Below are positions 49,837 through 57,427 of a DNA stretch of 64,000 bases, in pieces. Numbering within the stretch: position 1 is the stretch's first letter; every line of letters starts with the position of its first letter. Below the pieces are notes generated by a model. The model worked only from the letters and a program-made list of their open reading frames with translations. It searched no databases and was not told the origin of the DNA. Origin of the DNA: CAG-791 sp002392385 (lineage in GTDB: Bacteria; Bacillota; Clostridia; Lachnospirales; Lachnospiraceae); the NCBI GenBank assembly GCA_946616295.1, contig CAMOIU010000004.1, positions 1 to 64,000 on the forward strand, in the 5' to 3' direction. Both the position numbers and the translations under genes were made by a program.

Positions 49837-50571
49837 TTAGGGGAACCGCACGGTGAACGCAGATCCTCTTCCCACCTCGCTGTCGACCTCGATCCGCGCG
49901 TTGTGGGTCATGGCCGCGTGCTTGACGATGGACAGGCCCAGTCCGGTGCCGCCCACCTCCTTGGAATGGCTCTTGTCCACACGATAGAAGCGCTCGAAAA
50001 TGCGCTGCAGATCCTCCTGGGGAATGCCGATGCCGGTGTCCGAAACGGTCAGCACCGCCGCGCCGTCCTCCGACGTCTCGACGGTCACGCTGACCTTCCC
50101 GCCGGGGACATTGTACTTGACCGCGTTCTCACACAGGTTATAGACCGTGCTGTACAGGGCGTGGGGGATCCCCCGCAGCAGCACCGGCCGCTCCGGCGCC
50201 GGACACAGGCTTATCTCGACCTCCGCCGTGCGCGCCGCCTCCGTCAGTGCCTCCACCGCCGAGGCCGCCACCTTGTAGAGGTCGACCAGCTCCCGCTTCA
50301 TGCCGACACCGCCGCTGTCCAGACGGGACAGGGCGATGATGTCCTCCACAAGTTTGGTCATGCGCATGGCCTCCGCCCGGATCTTGCCGGCGAAGACCTT
50401 GATGTCCTCCTCCCGGACCATGCCGCTCTCCAGCAGCTCCGCATAGCCGGAGATCACATGCAGCGGCGTTTTCAGTTCGTGGGACGCGTTGGCCGTGAAC
50501 TCCTGCCGCATCAGCGACGTTCTCTCCAGCTCCGCCCGGTATTCGTCGAGATCGATCTCGTCCCTGCCCAT
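49837..50571 (-). CDS. Soluble sensor-less histidine kinase (PhoR-like core)
   Basis: About 244-aa histidine kinase made only of the catalytic core. HisKA has the phospho-acceptor in TANASHELKTPLHVISGYAE (His about residue 28). HATPase_c has N-box NLCENAVKY (about 152), G1 VSDTGIGIP and G2 GGTGLGLSIVKHA. There are no membrane helices, HAMP or PAS region before the core; the gene starts with an E-L-E-R-T-S-L-M-R-Q-E linker normally preceded by a sensor. The ATG at 50571 has GGAGGAGG six bases upstream. The 60-bp repeat of the regulator gene end lies directly in front, so the sensor part may have been lost by rearrangement. Confidence 0.88.
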   Translation of the reverse strand: MGRDEIDLDEYRAELERTSLMRQEFTANASHELKTPLHVISGYAELLESGMVREEDIKVFAGKIRAEAMRMTKLVEDIIALSRLDSGGVGMKRELVDLYKVAASAVEALTEAARTAEVEISLCPAPERPVLLRGIPHALYSTVYNLCENAVKYNVPGGKVSVTVETSEDGAAVLTVSDTGIGIPQEDLQRIFERFYRVDKSHSKEVGGTGLGLSIVKHAAMTHNARIEVDSEVGRGSAFTVRFP

Positions 50572-50600
50572 GCTCTGCCTCCTCCGCGCCAGCCCGGCCA

Positions 50601-50760
50601 TCCTCAGATCTGCGTTTTCTCAATGCGGCAGCCCGCGCACCGTCCGGATCAGTCCTGCGATCCTCAGACCTGCGTCTTCTCGATACGGTAGCCCGCGCAC
50701 CGTCCGGATCAGTCCTGCGATCCTCAGACCTGCGTCTTCTCGATACGGTAGCCCGCGCCG
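50601..50760 (-). repeat. 60-bp tandem repeat of the response-regulator gene end
   Basis: Three copies of a 60-base unit that corresponds to the last codons and stop of the regulator gene. The authentic copy is next to the gene (about 50721-50760); a second (50661-50720) is nearly identical to it; a third (50601-50660) has diverged. Sixty bases is 20 codons, so each copy again encodes R-I-E-K-T-Q and a stop in the same frame. It lies exactly between the regulator and the sensor-less kinase. Confidence 0.9.
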
Positions 50761-51401
50761 CGCACCGTCCGGATCAGCTCGCCGCTCTCGCCCAGCTTGG
50801 TACGCAGGGTGCCGATATGCACGTCCACCGTGCGTGTGCCCCCGCTGAAATCAATGTCCCACACCAGCTGCAGCAGCCGGTCCCTGGAGAAAACGATCCC
50901 CGGATTCTCCATCATGATCTTCAGGAGCTCAAATTCCTTGCGGGTCAGGGACACCTCTTCGCCGTTCACGCTTACGGCATGGGCGGACCGGTCCATCTCG
51001 ATGGGACCGCACACCAGAATGTCCTTCTCTCCCTGCGGCTGCGATCTCCGCAGGACGGCCTTGATCCGCGACACCATCTCCAGCATGCCGAAAGGCTTGC
51101 TCAGATAATCGTCGGCCCCCAGATCCAGGCCGGTCACCCGGTCATACTCGCTTCCTTTGGCCGTCGCCATGATCACCGGCAGCCGCTCCGTGCGCGCCGT
51201 TCCCCGGATCTTCTTCAGGATCGAGATCCCGTCCTCTCCCGGGAGCATGATGTCCAGCAGCACAAGCTCCGGCAGCTCGTTCTCCATGGCCGCCCAGAAG
51301 GCCCGGCCCTCCGAAAAGCCTTCCGCCCGATAGCCCGCAAGCTGCAGGGTATACAGCATCATCTGCCGTATGCTCTCTTCATCTTCCAGACAATATATCA
51401 T
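50724..51401 (-). CDS. OmpR/PhoB-type response regulator
   Basis: About 225-aa two-component response regulator. The receiver has acidic pocket YCLEDEES (residues 3-10), phospho-acceptor Asp in LVLLDIMLPGEDG (about 48) and Lys in DYLSKPFG (about 100). The C-terminal winged helix has LTRKEFELLKIMMENPG and RTVDVHIGTLRTKLG with the typical end IRTVRGAGYRIEK. The ATG at 51401 has GAGGAG seven bases upstream, inside the end of the upstream lipoprotein gene. It should be phosphorylated by the kinase encoded next. Targets are not visible. Confidence 0.95.
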   Translation of the reverse strand: MIYCLEDEESIRQMMLYTLQLAGYRAEGFSEGRAFWAAMENELPELVLLDIMLPGEDGISILKKIRGTARTERLPVIMATAKGSEYDRVTGLDLGADDYLSKPFGMLEMVSRIKAVLRRSQPQGEKDILVCGPIEMDRSAHAVSVNGEEVSLTRKEFELLKIMMENPGIVFSRDRLLQLVWDIDFSGGTRTVDVHIGTLRTKLGESGELIRTVRGAGYRIEKTQV

Positions 51402-51405
51402 CCGT

Positions 51406-52644
51406 TCACTCCTCTGTCTGTGGTTCGGTGCTCTGCTCGGCCTGCCCGTCCGTCTGCGATTCGGTGGTTTCCTCAGTCTGTTCGTCTGTCTGGGTCTCGG
51501 CGCTTTGCGCCTGCTCCTTCTCATAAGCCCACAGAGGCATGACCTCCAGCCCGCAGAGGTCCTTCATTCTCCCGTAGGACCAGTGATTATAGAAATAAGA
51601 TTCCATCGGCGTCTTTTCGCCGTTCAGCAGATAATAATACCACTCGTCCTCTTTGAAATCATTGGAAAAGGTATAGGTGCTGCCGTCCGGCGAGGTGAAG
51701 GAATACTGCTCAATGGTCCCCTCCACCGGATAGCCGCTGCGGACCAGGATCTCATAGATCGTCCCGAGGGATAGGCCGTAGCTGAACCTGTCCATGCACA
51801 GATCCTCATAGAACAGCACACTTCCGTCTGCCTGCCTCACTCCCACACGATCGGAATTGTCCCGGACATAGTCGCGGATCTCCTCCTCGGTGAAGTCCGC
51901 CATCCCGTCGGCATAGCGCATATCGATCACAATGGACAGAAGATTCTGCTCGGCGTACTCATAGCCCAGCTTCTCTCCGCCCTTCACGCTCCCGCTGGAA
52001 TCTCCCGTTCTCTGCTCATAATCTCCGATCTGCCTGTAGGGATGCATATAATCCAGCTCATAGGCCAGCCGCATCCCCTCCGGAATGTCCCGCGCGATCA
52101 TGTTCAGCGTGTCGATCCGCGCGTGCAGCTCGCTCCGGCTGCGGAACTGCCCCCGCAGCCCCACCCATCCGGGGATCCCGTCATCGACCTCCAGCACAAA
52201 GCCCGGATACTGCACATGCTTCATATGCTCCTGCATATGCACCGTGTTCCAGTTATCCCGCAGCGTGTTGGTCGTCCACTCCATACCATAGTACCGGTCG
52301 TCCAGCACATAGAAGACTGTGCCGTCCTTCTCCGTCACCGTCCACAGATAATCTATGTACCCGTCGTCATGCTCCGTGTACTCCACCGACTCCCGGCTCA
52401 CCTTGAAGCCCTTCAGCCCCAGCTCCTCCCGGACATACTCCTCGATGTCCTTCCTCTTATATTCCTTGATCCCGCAGCCGCCCAGCACCATAAGCAGCAG
52501 GACACAGACCGCGGCCCGGAGGATGAGAATTCTGAGGGGGGTGAGGGCGGCAGCGCGCCTGGTGCCAGGCATGGTTTTGGTGTCGTGCCTGCTGCCTGGG
52601 TCGATCTTGCTTTTTTTGGTGTTCTTGCGTTCTTGTCCGTGCAT
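51406..52644 (-). CDS. Lipoprotein of unknown function linked to a two-component system
   Basis: About 412-aa secreted lipoprotein. A basic N-terminus is followed by a hydrophobic stretch (LRILILRAAVCVLLLMVL) with lipobox LGGC near residue 62. The mature region is mixed alpha/beta with a KEYKRKDIEEYVREELGL start and no domain I recognise; the C-terminus is a Gln/Thr/Glu-rich tail. The ATG at 52644 has AGAGGAG upstream; a longer reading begins 21 codons earlier without support. It is the first gene of the regulator/kinase operon and may provide the sensing that the truncated kinase lacks. That link is an inference. Confidence 0.78.
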   Translation of the reverse strand: MHGQERKNTKKSKIDPGSRHDTKTMPGTRRAAALTPLRILILRAAVCVLLLMVLGGCGIKEYKRKDIEEYVREELGLKGFKVSRESVEYTEHDDGYIDYLWTVTEKDGTVFYVLDDRYYGMEWTTNTLRDNWNTVHMQEHMKHVQYPGFVLEVDDGIPGWVGLRGQFRSRSELHARIDTLNMIARDIPEGMRLAYELDYMHPYRQIGDYEQRTGDSSGSVKGGEKLGYEYAEQNLLSIVIDMRYADGMADFTEEEIRDYVRDNSDRVGVRQADGSVLFYEDLCMDRFSYGLSLGTIYEILVRSGYPVEGTIEQYSFTSPDGSTYTFSNDFKEDEWYYYLLNGEKTPMESYFYNHWSYGRMKDLCGLEVMPLWAYEKEQAQSAETQTDEQTEETTESQTDGQAEQSTEPQTEE

Positions 52645-52737
52645 AATGGCTCCTCTGTCGCAACTTCTCCCATATATCAGCATACACAACCTGATAGGGT
52701 TCGTCAAAAGAAAGTGCCGGGGGGATCCGCAGCGCCA

Positions 52738-53160
52738 GTTGTCACCCCAGATAGCCCCATCATGACAATCTGGGATGTCTGGAAGCTTCTGTTGTCACCC
52801 CGGATAGCCCCATCATGACAATCCGGGATGTCTGGAAGCCTCTGTTGTCACCCCAGATAGCCCCATCATGACAATCCGGGATGTCTGGAAGCTTCTGTTG
52901 TCATCCCAAGATGAATCCCAGCCTCTTATGGGTTGACCAACCGTCTCCAGATGTCATCCCAGAAGCCATCCTTAACCTAGTTGGGTTGAGTCGTAGTCTC
53001 CTGATCACATCCCAAGAAGGTCTCTGGAATTATTTGGGTTAACATGTCCCACAGATAGTCTCCCCAATAATCTCTACCTGGCAAGGTGGGGTGATTGTCC
53101 CACAGGCAGTCTCCCCAGAAATCTCCTGCTGGCAAGGTGGGGTGATTACCCTCTTTAAGA
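52738..53160. repeat. 53-bp repeat array 1 (about eight units)
   Basis: This fills most of the 760-base gap between the lipoprotein gene and the nuclease-like gene. Units begin at 52738, 52791, 52844 and 52897 (exactly 53 apart), and the phase continues through 52954, 53008 and 53061 to about 53111. The first three are nearly identical; later ones drift. Each unit keeps a (T)CATCCC/CACCCC box and a GGGTTGA/GGGGTGA box, which are partly complementary, and the first units carry CCCAGAT and ATCTGGG arms. Related to the array at 57049. Confidence 0.85.
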
Positions 53161-53267
53161 CTCAACCCATAGAACTTATCGCAGATAATAGGGGTGATTC
53201 CGTTCCCTTTTCAGCTTAAGGCAGCATTTTCAGCAACAGATCTTTATGCATTCTTGTTATTTACGTC

Positions 53268-53296
53268 TTGTATTATTCTTATTTACGAATTATAAT
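53268..53296 (+). promoter_or_regulatory. Sigma-A promoter of the nuclease-like gene
   Basis: TTGTAT (53268-53273), 17-base spacer, TATAAT (53291-53296), about 110 bases before the start codon, in an AT-rich patch right after repeat array 1. Confidence 0.7.
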
Positions 53297-53406
53297 ACCT
53301 GGTATGTGGTTGACAGACTCTGTTTCAATCACACATCCAGAGTATACTCCCGGAAAAGCCAGGCATAGTAGAAGAAATCGAAGGAATATGGAAAGGATGA
53401 TCGCAG

Positions 53407-54243
53407 ATGAATGAAGTTGCCGTCGTTCGCAGCTACATGGAACGATATGAAAGGTTTCTGGCTTCTCTTCTGACTAAACTGGAGGGAAGTCCGACGATTC
53501 CCGGGCGTCTGCAGATTGTGAGACACGGGAATCAAGTGTTTCATTACTGCAGGGAAAGGCAGGGTGAAGCCTTAAAAAGGAAGGAACGCTACCTTTCTGC
53601 TTCCAGAGACGGCGATCTGATCAGACGGCTGGGCCAGCAGGATTATGATCGACGCCTGCATCGCGCCGCTGTGAGTCAGCTTCACGATGTACAGCTTGCA
53701 ATGGATCAGTTCCCGGCGGAAGGGCTGGAACACGTTTATACGGATCTGCACCCGTGCCGTAAGGATCTGGTGAGTCCACTCGTGCCGGATGGAGAGCGCT
53801 TTCTTCGCGAGTGGCAGGAGGCATGCTGGCCTTTGAAGGGCTTTGACAGAAACGCGCCGGAGATTTATTCGAACAGGGGAGAACGGGTTCGTTCCAAATC
53901 TGAAAAGATCATCGCAGATTATTATCTATACATCGGGCAGCCTTACCGATATGAGTGTCCTCTGCGGCTGAAAGACGGGTCTCAAACGATCATATTGCAT
54001 CCTGATTTCACTCTGCTCGACAGATGGAACCTGAAAACTATCTACCATGAACATTTCGGAAAAATGGACGATCCTGAGTATGTAGAGAAGTTTATCCGCC
54101 GTCTGAGGATCTATACAGCCAACGGCATCTTCCCGGGCGATAAGCTGCTGATGACTTTTGAAACCAGAAATTCTCCTTTCGATACCTCTCAATTGGAGCC
54201 GCTGCTGCGGAAATATCTGCCGTTTTCTCCTTGCGATATATGA
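53407..54243 (+). CDS. Putative PD-(D/E)XK-type nuclease, orphan
   Basis: 278-aa soluble protein. Residues about 1-130 are helical and charged. The second half has the look of a PD-(D/E)XK endonuclease: VRSKSEKIIADYYLYIG (about 159-175, helix with the first Glu), YRYECPL, then HPDFTLLD (about 198-205) with the P-D pair, then IYHEHFGKMDDPEY (about 212-225) with a second acidic residue, and a final NGIFPGDKLLMTFET. This arrangement occurs in clostridial proteins linked to mobile DNA, from memory of similar sequences. It has its own promoter and a shared terminator. Biological role unknown; it lies between two repeat arrays. Confidence 0.65.
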   Translation: MNEVAVVRSYMERYERFLASLLTKLEGSPTIPGRLQIVRHGNQVFHYCRERQGEALKRKERYLSASRDGDLIRRLGQQDYDRRLHRAAVSQLHDVQLAMDQFPAEGLEHVYTDLHPCRKDLVSPLVPDGERFLREWQEACWPLKGFDRNAPEIYSNRGERVRSKSEKIIADYYLYIGQPYRYECPLRLKDGSQTIILHPDFTLLDRWNLKTIYHEHFGKMDDPEYVEKFIRRLRIYTANGIFPGDKLLMTFETRNSPFDTSQLEPLLRKYLPFSPCDI

Positions 54244-54290
54244 CACAAAAAAGATATGTCCTCTCGCAGAACTGCCTCCGGGGCTGCATA

Positions 54291-54349
54291 AAAAGGGCCG
54301 CTGCATCCATCTGACTGTTAAACAGCCGGCTGAATGCAGCAGCCCTTTT
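54291..54349. terminator. Bidirectional intrinsic terminator
   Basis: AAAAGGGC-C-GCTGCAT (from 54291) pairs with ATGCAGC-A-GCCCTTTT (to 54349): a 15-base-pair stem with one internal mismatch and A/T runs at both ends. It separates the convergent nuclease-like and DUF3089 genes and can serve both strands. Confidence 0.85.
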
Positions 54350-54354
54350 CACCC

Positions 54355-56382
54355 TCACTTTTCTTCAAACGCCTCAATGCGGTCATTCACGTTCTTCTGC
54401 AGGTTGCGGTAGAAGAAGTAGAGGTCGCTGAGGTGGTAGTCGCCGCGGCGGAAGAGGCCGGGGTCGGCGTCGAGGAGGGCGTCCTGGTTCTCGATGCCGG
54501 TGACGAGGAGTTTGCCGGTCTTCTCGTCCAGACGGGCGCCGCAGTAGGCGGGGGTCTCACTGACGACGGAGCCGTGGATGTCAATGGTGACATAGCCGAG
54601 GTTCTGGGAGTTGTCGGCGGGCGTGGCGTCGGTGCGCCAGTTGAGGGGGTTGATGGCGTGTTCGTGGGTGTCGGGAAGCTGGGCCTTCTCGTCCATCACG
54701 TTGAAGCTGACGATGACGCCGGTGTCGGTCTCGGCCTGGGCCGTCTGCAGGTAGGGGCAGCGGCTCAGGAAGTCGTCCGTGACGGAGGCGCCGATCACGT
54801 AGGCGGCCACGAAGTCTTCCCGGAAGTCCTCGTCATCGCCGAATTCTTCCAGAAGGCGGAGGGCCATCTGGGCGCCCTGGGAATAGCCGAACAGGACAAA
54901 AGGCCTGCCGCCGCCGAGGTGCTCGCGGTAGTAGAGGAAGGCGTCGCGGATATCCCGGTAGGCGTATTCCATGGAATCGCTGCCGGGATGATCGGGAGAG
55001 ATGGTCGCGGGAAGGCGGCCGTCCGGCTCCAGGTAGCTGCCGATGGTCATCTGCCGGTACAGAGGGGCGTAGACATTGCCGGCCTCTGTGACGAGTCCCT
55101 CTTCCAGATTCATGGTCAGGTCGAAGCGGAGCACGTTGGTCAGGTTGTAGACATCCTCGTTGTCCGGCACGAAGCCCTTCAGGTTGACCGTGGGCAGGAG
55201 GAAAAAGATGTCCGCTTCCCGGTCAGGCTCTGCCGGCCGGCGGATCCAGAGAGTGGGATCGCTGTAGTCCAGAGGGCGGAAGGTCCTGGTCAGGTCGTAG
55301 GTGTAGACCTCATGGATCTCCTCGGTGAAGCCGTCATAGAAGCCCTTGGCCATGCCCTGCACGATCCGGGCGCCGTGGTTGTAGCTCACAAGGAGCCGTC
55401 GCTGGGCACGGTCGAAGCTGAGGCCCTCGATCTCGCCCTGCATGGTCACATCCTCCAGGGCATAGACCTCCGCCACATCCCACTCCTCCGCGGAAAGATC
55501 CACCTGACACCGATAAACGTGGTCGGGGGCTTTTTCGTCCGCGGAGCCGTCGTCCGCCGTCAGGTAGAGCCAGCCGTCATAATAGGCCGCTCCCTGGATC
55601 CACTGCGGCGCCTGCTTCATCAGGAATCTGCCGGCATAGGCGCCGGTGGTCAGATCATAGCGATAGAGATAGTGTCCGCTGTCATCCGCCGCCCAGCTGC
55701 AGAGCCAGAGGGAGCCTGTGTCGGGATCCACCGCCACGCCGGAGCACTCCGTCTGCCCGCTGGAGGCGTCGAAGGGAATGGTCCGCGTAAACTTCAGAGT
55801 CTCTGCGTCAAAGACCGCGATCTGGATATCCGCGGCCTCTCCGTCGGCAAAATATTCCGCACCGGCGTAGATCTCGCCCTTGTAGACGTCGATATCCCCG
55901 ATGTGGTTGGCGGTGGTCTCCTCCCCTGTGAAGGGGTCGGTATTGACCGCCGTCAGGTTCCAGTCCGCGTCGTAGCAGGACAGGCTGGTGCTGCCGCTCA
56001 CGTAATACCTGCCGTTCTCCCAGGCGATCCCCTGCCGGCCGTCCACGGTATGGACGTCGTGCAGAGCCACTTCAAATCCGGTCAGGCGCGGGCTGCTGTA
56101 TTCCACCGGCTCCTGCTGGCCGGACGCTGCGGCGGTCTGCTCACTGCCCTCCGCGCCGGTCTGCTCGGCGGCTTGTGCATGGGTCTGCTCACTGCCCTCC
56201 GCGGCCTGCTCGGCGGCTTGTGCATGGGTCTGCTCACTGCCCTCCGCGGCCTGTTCTTCGGAGCCCGCGGCGTTCTGTCCGGCGGGTGCTGCCGCCGGCC
56301 GGCCCATGGCAGTGGCCAGGGCCAGTGCCAGGCCGGTGGCCAGCAGAATTGCCAGGAGTTGTTTTCTCATATACGCATCCAT
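54355..56382 (-). CDS. Secreted beta-propeller/DUF3089 alpha-beta hydrolase protein
   Basis: 675-aa exported protein. It has an N-terminal signal helix (LLAILLATGLALALATAMG) and a low-complexity Ala/Glu/Gln segment with 15-16-residue repeats (about 38-90). A beta-propeller-like region follows (about 95-345), with GIAWENGRYYVSG and GVAVDPDTGSLWLCSWA blades. The C-terminal DUF3089 hydrolase (about 360-640) has the nucleophile elbow FVLFGYSQGAQMALRLLEE (about 498-516) and the family hallmark INPLNWRTD (about 588). It probably hydrolyses an ester at the surface. The fusion of a phytase/SMP-30-like propeller to DUF3089 is unusual to me. The gene ends at a bidirectional terminator. Confidence 0.82.
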   Translation of the reverse strand: MDAYMRKQLLAILLATGLALALATAMGRPAAAPAGQNAAGSEEQAAEGSEQTHAQAAEQAAEGSEQTHAQAAEQTGAEGSEQTAAASGQQEPVEYSSPRLTGFEVALHDVHTVDGRQGIAWENGRYYVSGSTSLSCYDADWNLTAVNTDPFTGEETTANHIGDIDVYKGEIYAGAEYFADGEAADIQIAVFDAETLKFTRTIPFDASSGQTECSGVAVDPDTGSLWLCSWAADDSGHYLYRYDLTTGAYAGRFLMKQAPQWIQGAAYYDGWLYLTADDGSADEKAPDHVYRCQVDLSAEEWDVAEVYALEDVTMQGEIEGLSFDRAQRRLLVSYNHGARIVQGMAKGFYDGFTEEIHEVYTYDLTRTFRPLDYSDPTLWIRRPAEPDREADIFFLLPTVNLKGFVPDNEDVYNLTNVLRFDLTMNLEEGLVTEAGNVYAPLYRQMTIGSYLEPDGRLPATISPDHPGSDSMEYAYRDIRDAFLYYREHLGGGRPFVLFGYSQGAQMALRLLEEFGDDEDFREDFVAAYVIGASVTDDFLSRCPYLQTAQAETDTGVIVSFNVMDEKAQLPDTHEHAINPLNWRTDATPADNSQNLGYVTIDIHGSVVSETPAYCGARLDEKTGKLLVTGIENQDALLDADPGLFRRGDYHLSDLYFFYRNLQKNVNDRIEAFEEK
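56136..56275 (-). repeat. 45/48-bp coding repeats in the DUF3089 gene
   Basis: Three near-identical copies (starts at 56136, 56184 and 56229 on the plus strand) encode the A-A-E-G-S-E-Q-T-H-A-Q-A-A-E-Q linker repeats. Their DNA identity points to recent slippage and variable copy number between strains. Confidence 0.8.
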
Positions 56383-56462
56383 ACTTTCCCCCTCATACAG
56401 TCGTTATGATGGCTGGTTCTTTCTGTTATTCTACCACATTATCCAATCCGCCAATCCGCTTA

Positions 56463-56491
56463 TTGAATCGTCTGATTTTTCAAGATATACT
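56463..56491 (+). promoter_or_regulatory. Sigma-A promoter of the DUF1508 gene
   Basis: TTGAAT (56463-56468), 17-base spacer, TATACT (56486-56491), leaving a leader of about 110 bases with two TACCGG boxes before a strong GGGAGG ribosome site. Confidence 0.65.
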
Positions 56492-56605
56492 TGTAAATAG
56501 ATTGAAATACCGGCAGGCAGATTGTTTTACCGGTATACAGGGTCGGTATGGTCGTAACTTCGTTCAGTTTTGTATGAATCTCTGTAGGATTGAAGGGAGG
56601 ATCAA

Positions 56606-56977
56606 ATGGGTAAATTCGTGATCAAGCAGGCCAAGACAGGACCGAAATTCGATCTCAAAGCCACCAACGGACAGGTTATCGCCAGCTCGCAGATCTACAA
56701 GGACAGGAAGTATTGCCTGGCCGGCATCCAGAGCGTTGTCCGCAATGCCCCGGTCGCCAACCTGGAAGACCAGACCGTGGAGGGCTATGAGAAGCAGAAA
56801 TGCCCTAAATTCGAAGTGTATCTGGACAAAAAGGGCGAGTACCGCTTCCGTCTGAAAGCCATCAACGGACAGATCATCGCCACCGGCGAGGGCTACGTGA
56901 AGAAGCCCAGCTGCCTGAACGGTATCGAGAGCGTCCGCAAGAACAGTCAGGACGCGCCGGTCGAGGATGCGGAATAA
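56606..56977 (+). CDS. Tandem DUF1508 (YegP/UPF0339) protein
   Basis: 123-aa small cytosolic protein made of two DUF1508 repeats: FVIKQAKTGPKFDLKATNGQ (residues 4-23) with the following I-Q-S-V helix, and FEVYLDKKGEYRFRLKAING (about 69-88) with the G-I-E-S-V-R-K-N end. Start and GGGAGGATCAA ribosome site are clear. The family is widespread, small and without an assigned biochemical role. It is the second plus-strand gene of the repeat-bracketed block, with its own promoter, and repeat array 2 begins about 70 bases after its stop. Confidence 0.9.
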   Translation: MGKFVIKQAKTGPKFDLKATNGQVIASSQIYKDRKYCLAGIQSVVRNAPVANLEDQTVEGYEKQKCPKFEVYLDKKGEYRFRLKAINGQIIATGEGYVKKPSCLNGIESVRKNSQDAPVEDAE

Positions 56978-57048
56978 AAACAGGATCGCCGGCCTCTGGT
57001 GACGAGCAGCTGTTATTCAGGCCCAGATCGACAGAACACTGTGCCTAT

Positions 57049-57345
57049 CATCCCAGAAAAGATTTCTTCAGCGGCGCGGGGTGACTTAGCAGGACTGGAA
57101 ATCATCCCAGGAAGCTTCCTACAGCCAGATGGGGTAACTAGACGGGACCGAAATCATCCCAGGAAGCTTCCTACAGCCGGATGGGGTAACTAAACAGGGG
57201 TGAACGTCATCCCTAAAAGCTCTCTGCACCGGAGGTGGGGTAATCTACCGGGGTGAATCTCATCCCATGAAGCTTTCTGTACACAAACGGGGTGATCCGC
57301 AGAGATACTCCTCATCCCTAAGCCCCTTTTACAGGCGGACGGGTT
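57049..57345. repeat. 53-bp repeat array 2 (about six units)
   Basis: This fills the 450-base gap after the DUF1508 gene. CATCCC boxes start at 57049, 57103, 57155, 57208, 57261 and 57313, spacing 52-54 bases. The unit reads CATCCCAGGAAGCTTCCT, a short spacer, then GATGGGGTAA, in the same orientation as array 1. GGAAGCTTCC is a perfect palindrome, and the CCCA/TGGGG boxes are complementary, so each unit can fold. Array 1's last units align well with these. Confidence 0.85.
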
Positions 57346-57388
57346 GACCTCCCCTGGGCAATGAGTTCCACATTGCCCAGGGGAGGTC
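57346..57388 (+). terminator. Perfect 17-bp hairpin closing repeat array 2
   Basis: GACCTCCCCTGGGCAAT and its exact reverse complement flank a nine-base loop, followed by CGCATTTT. Its first bases merge with the last repeat unit (GGGTTGACC). It is probably an intrinsic terminator for plus-strand transcription through the array; the T-run is offset by four bases. Confidence 0.65.
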
Positions 57389-57398
57389 GCATTTTCAA

Positions 57399-57418
57399 AT
57401 ATAGTAACTTGACTATAT
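57399..57418. promoter_or_regulatory. Inverted repeat, possible operator
   Basis: ATATAGT, six bases, ACTATAT: a perfect seven-base inverted repeat just downstream of the leader-peptide gene stop and next to the hairpin at 57346. It could be a protein-binding site or minor stem. Low certainty. Confidence 0.25.
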
Positions 57419-57427
57419 CGTCTTCTC

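Noticed and set aside
52738..53160. 53-bp and 61-bp arrays as CRISPR arrays
   Set aside because: The whole unit repeats with drift; there is no constant repeat separated by unrelated equal-length spacers, and no cas gene is in the window.
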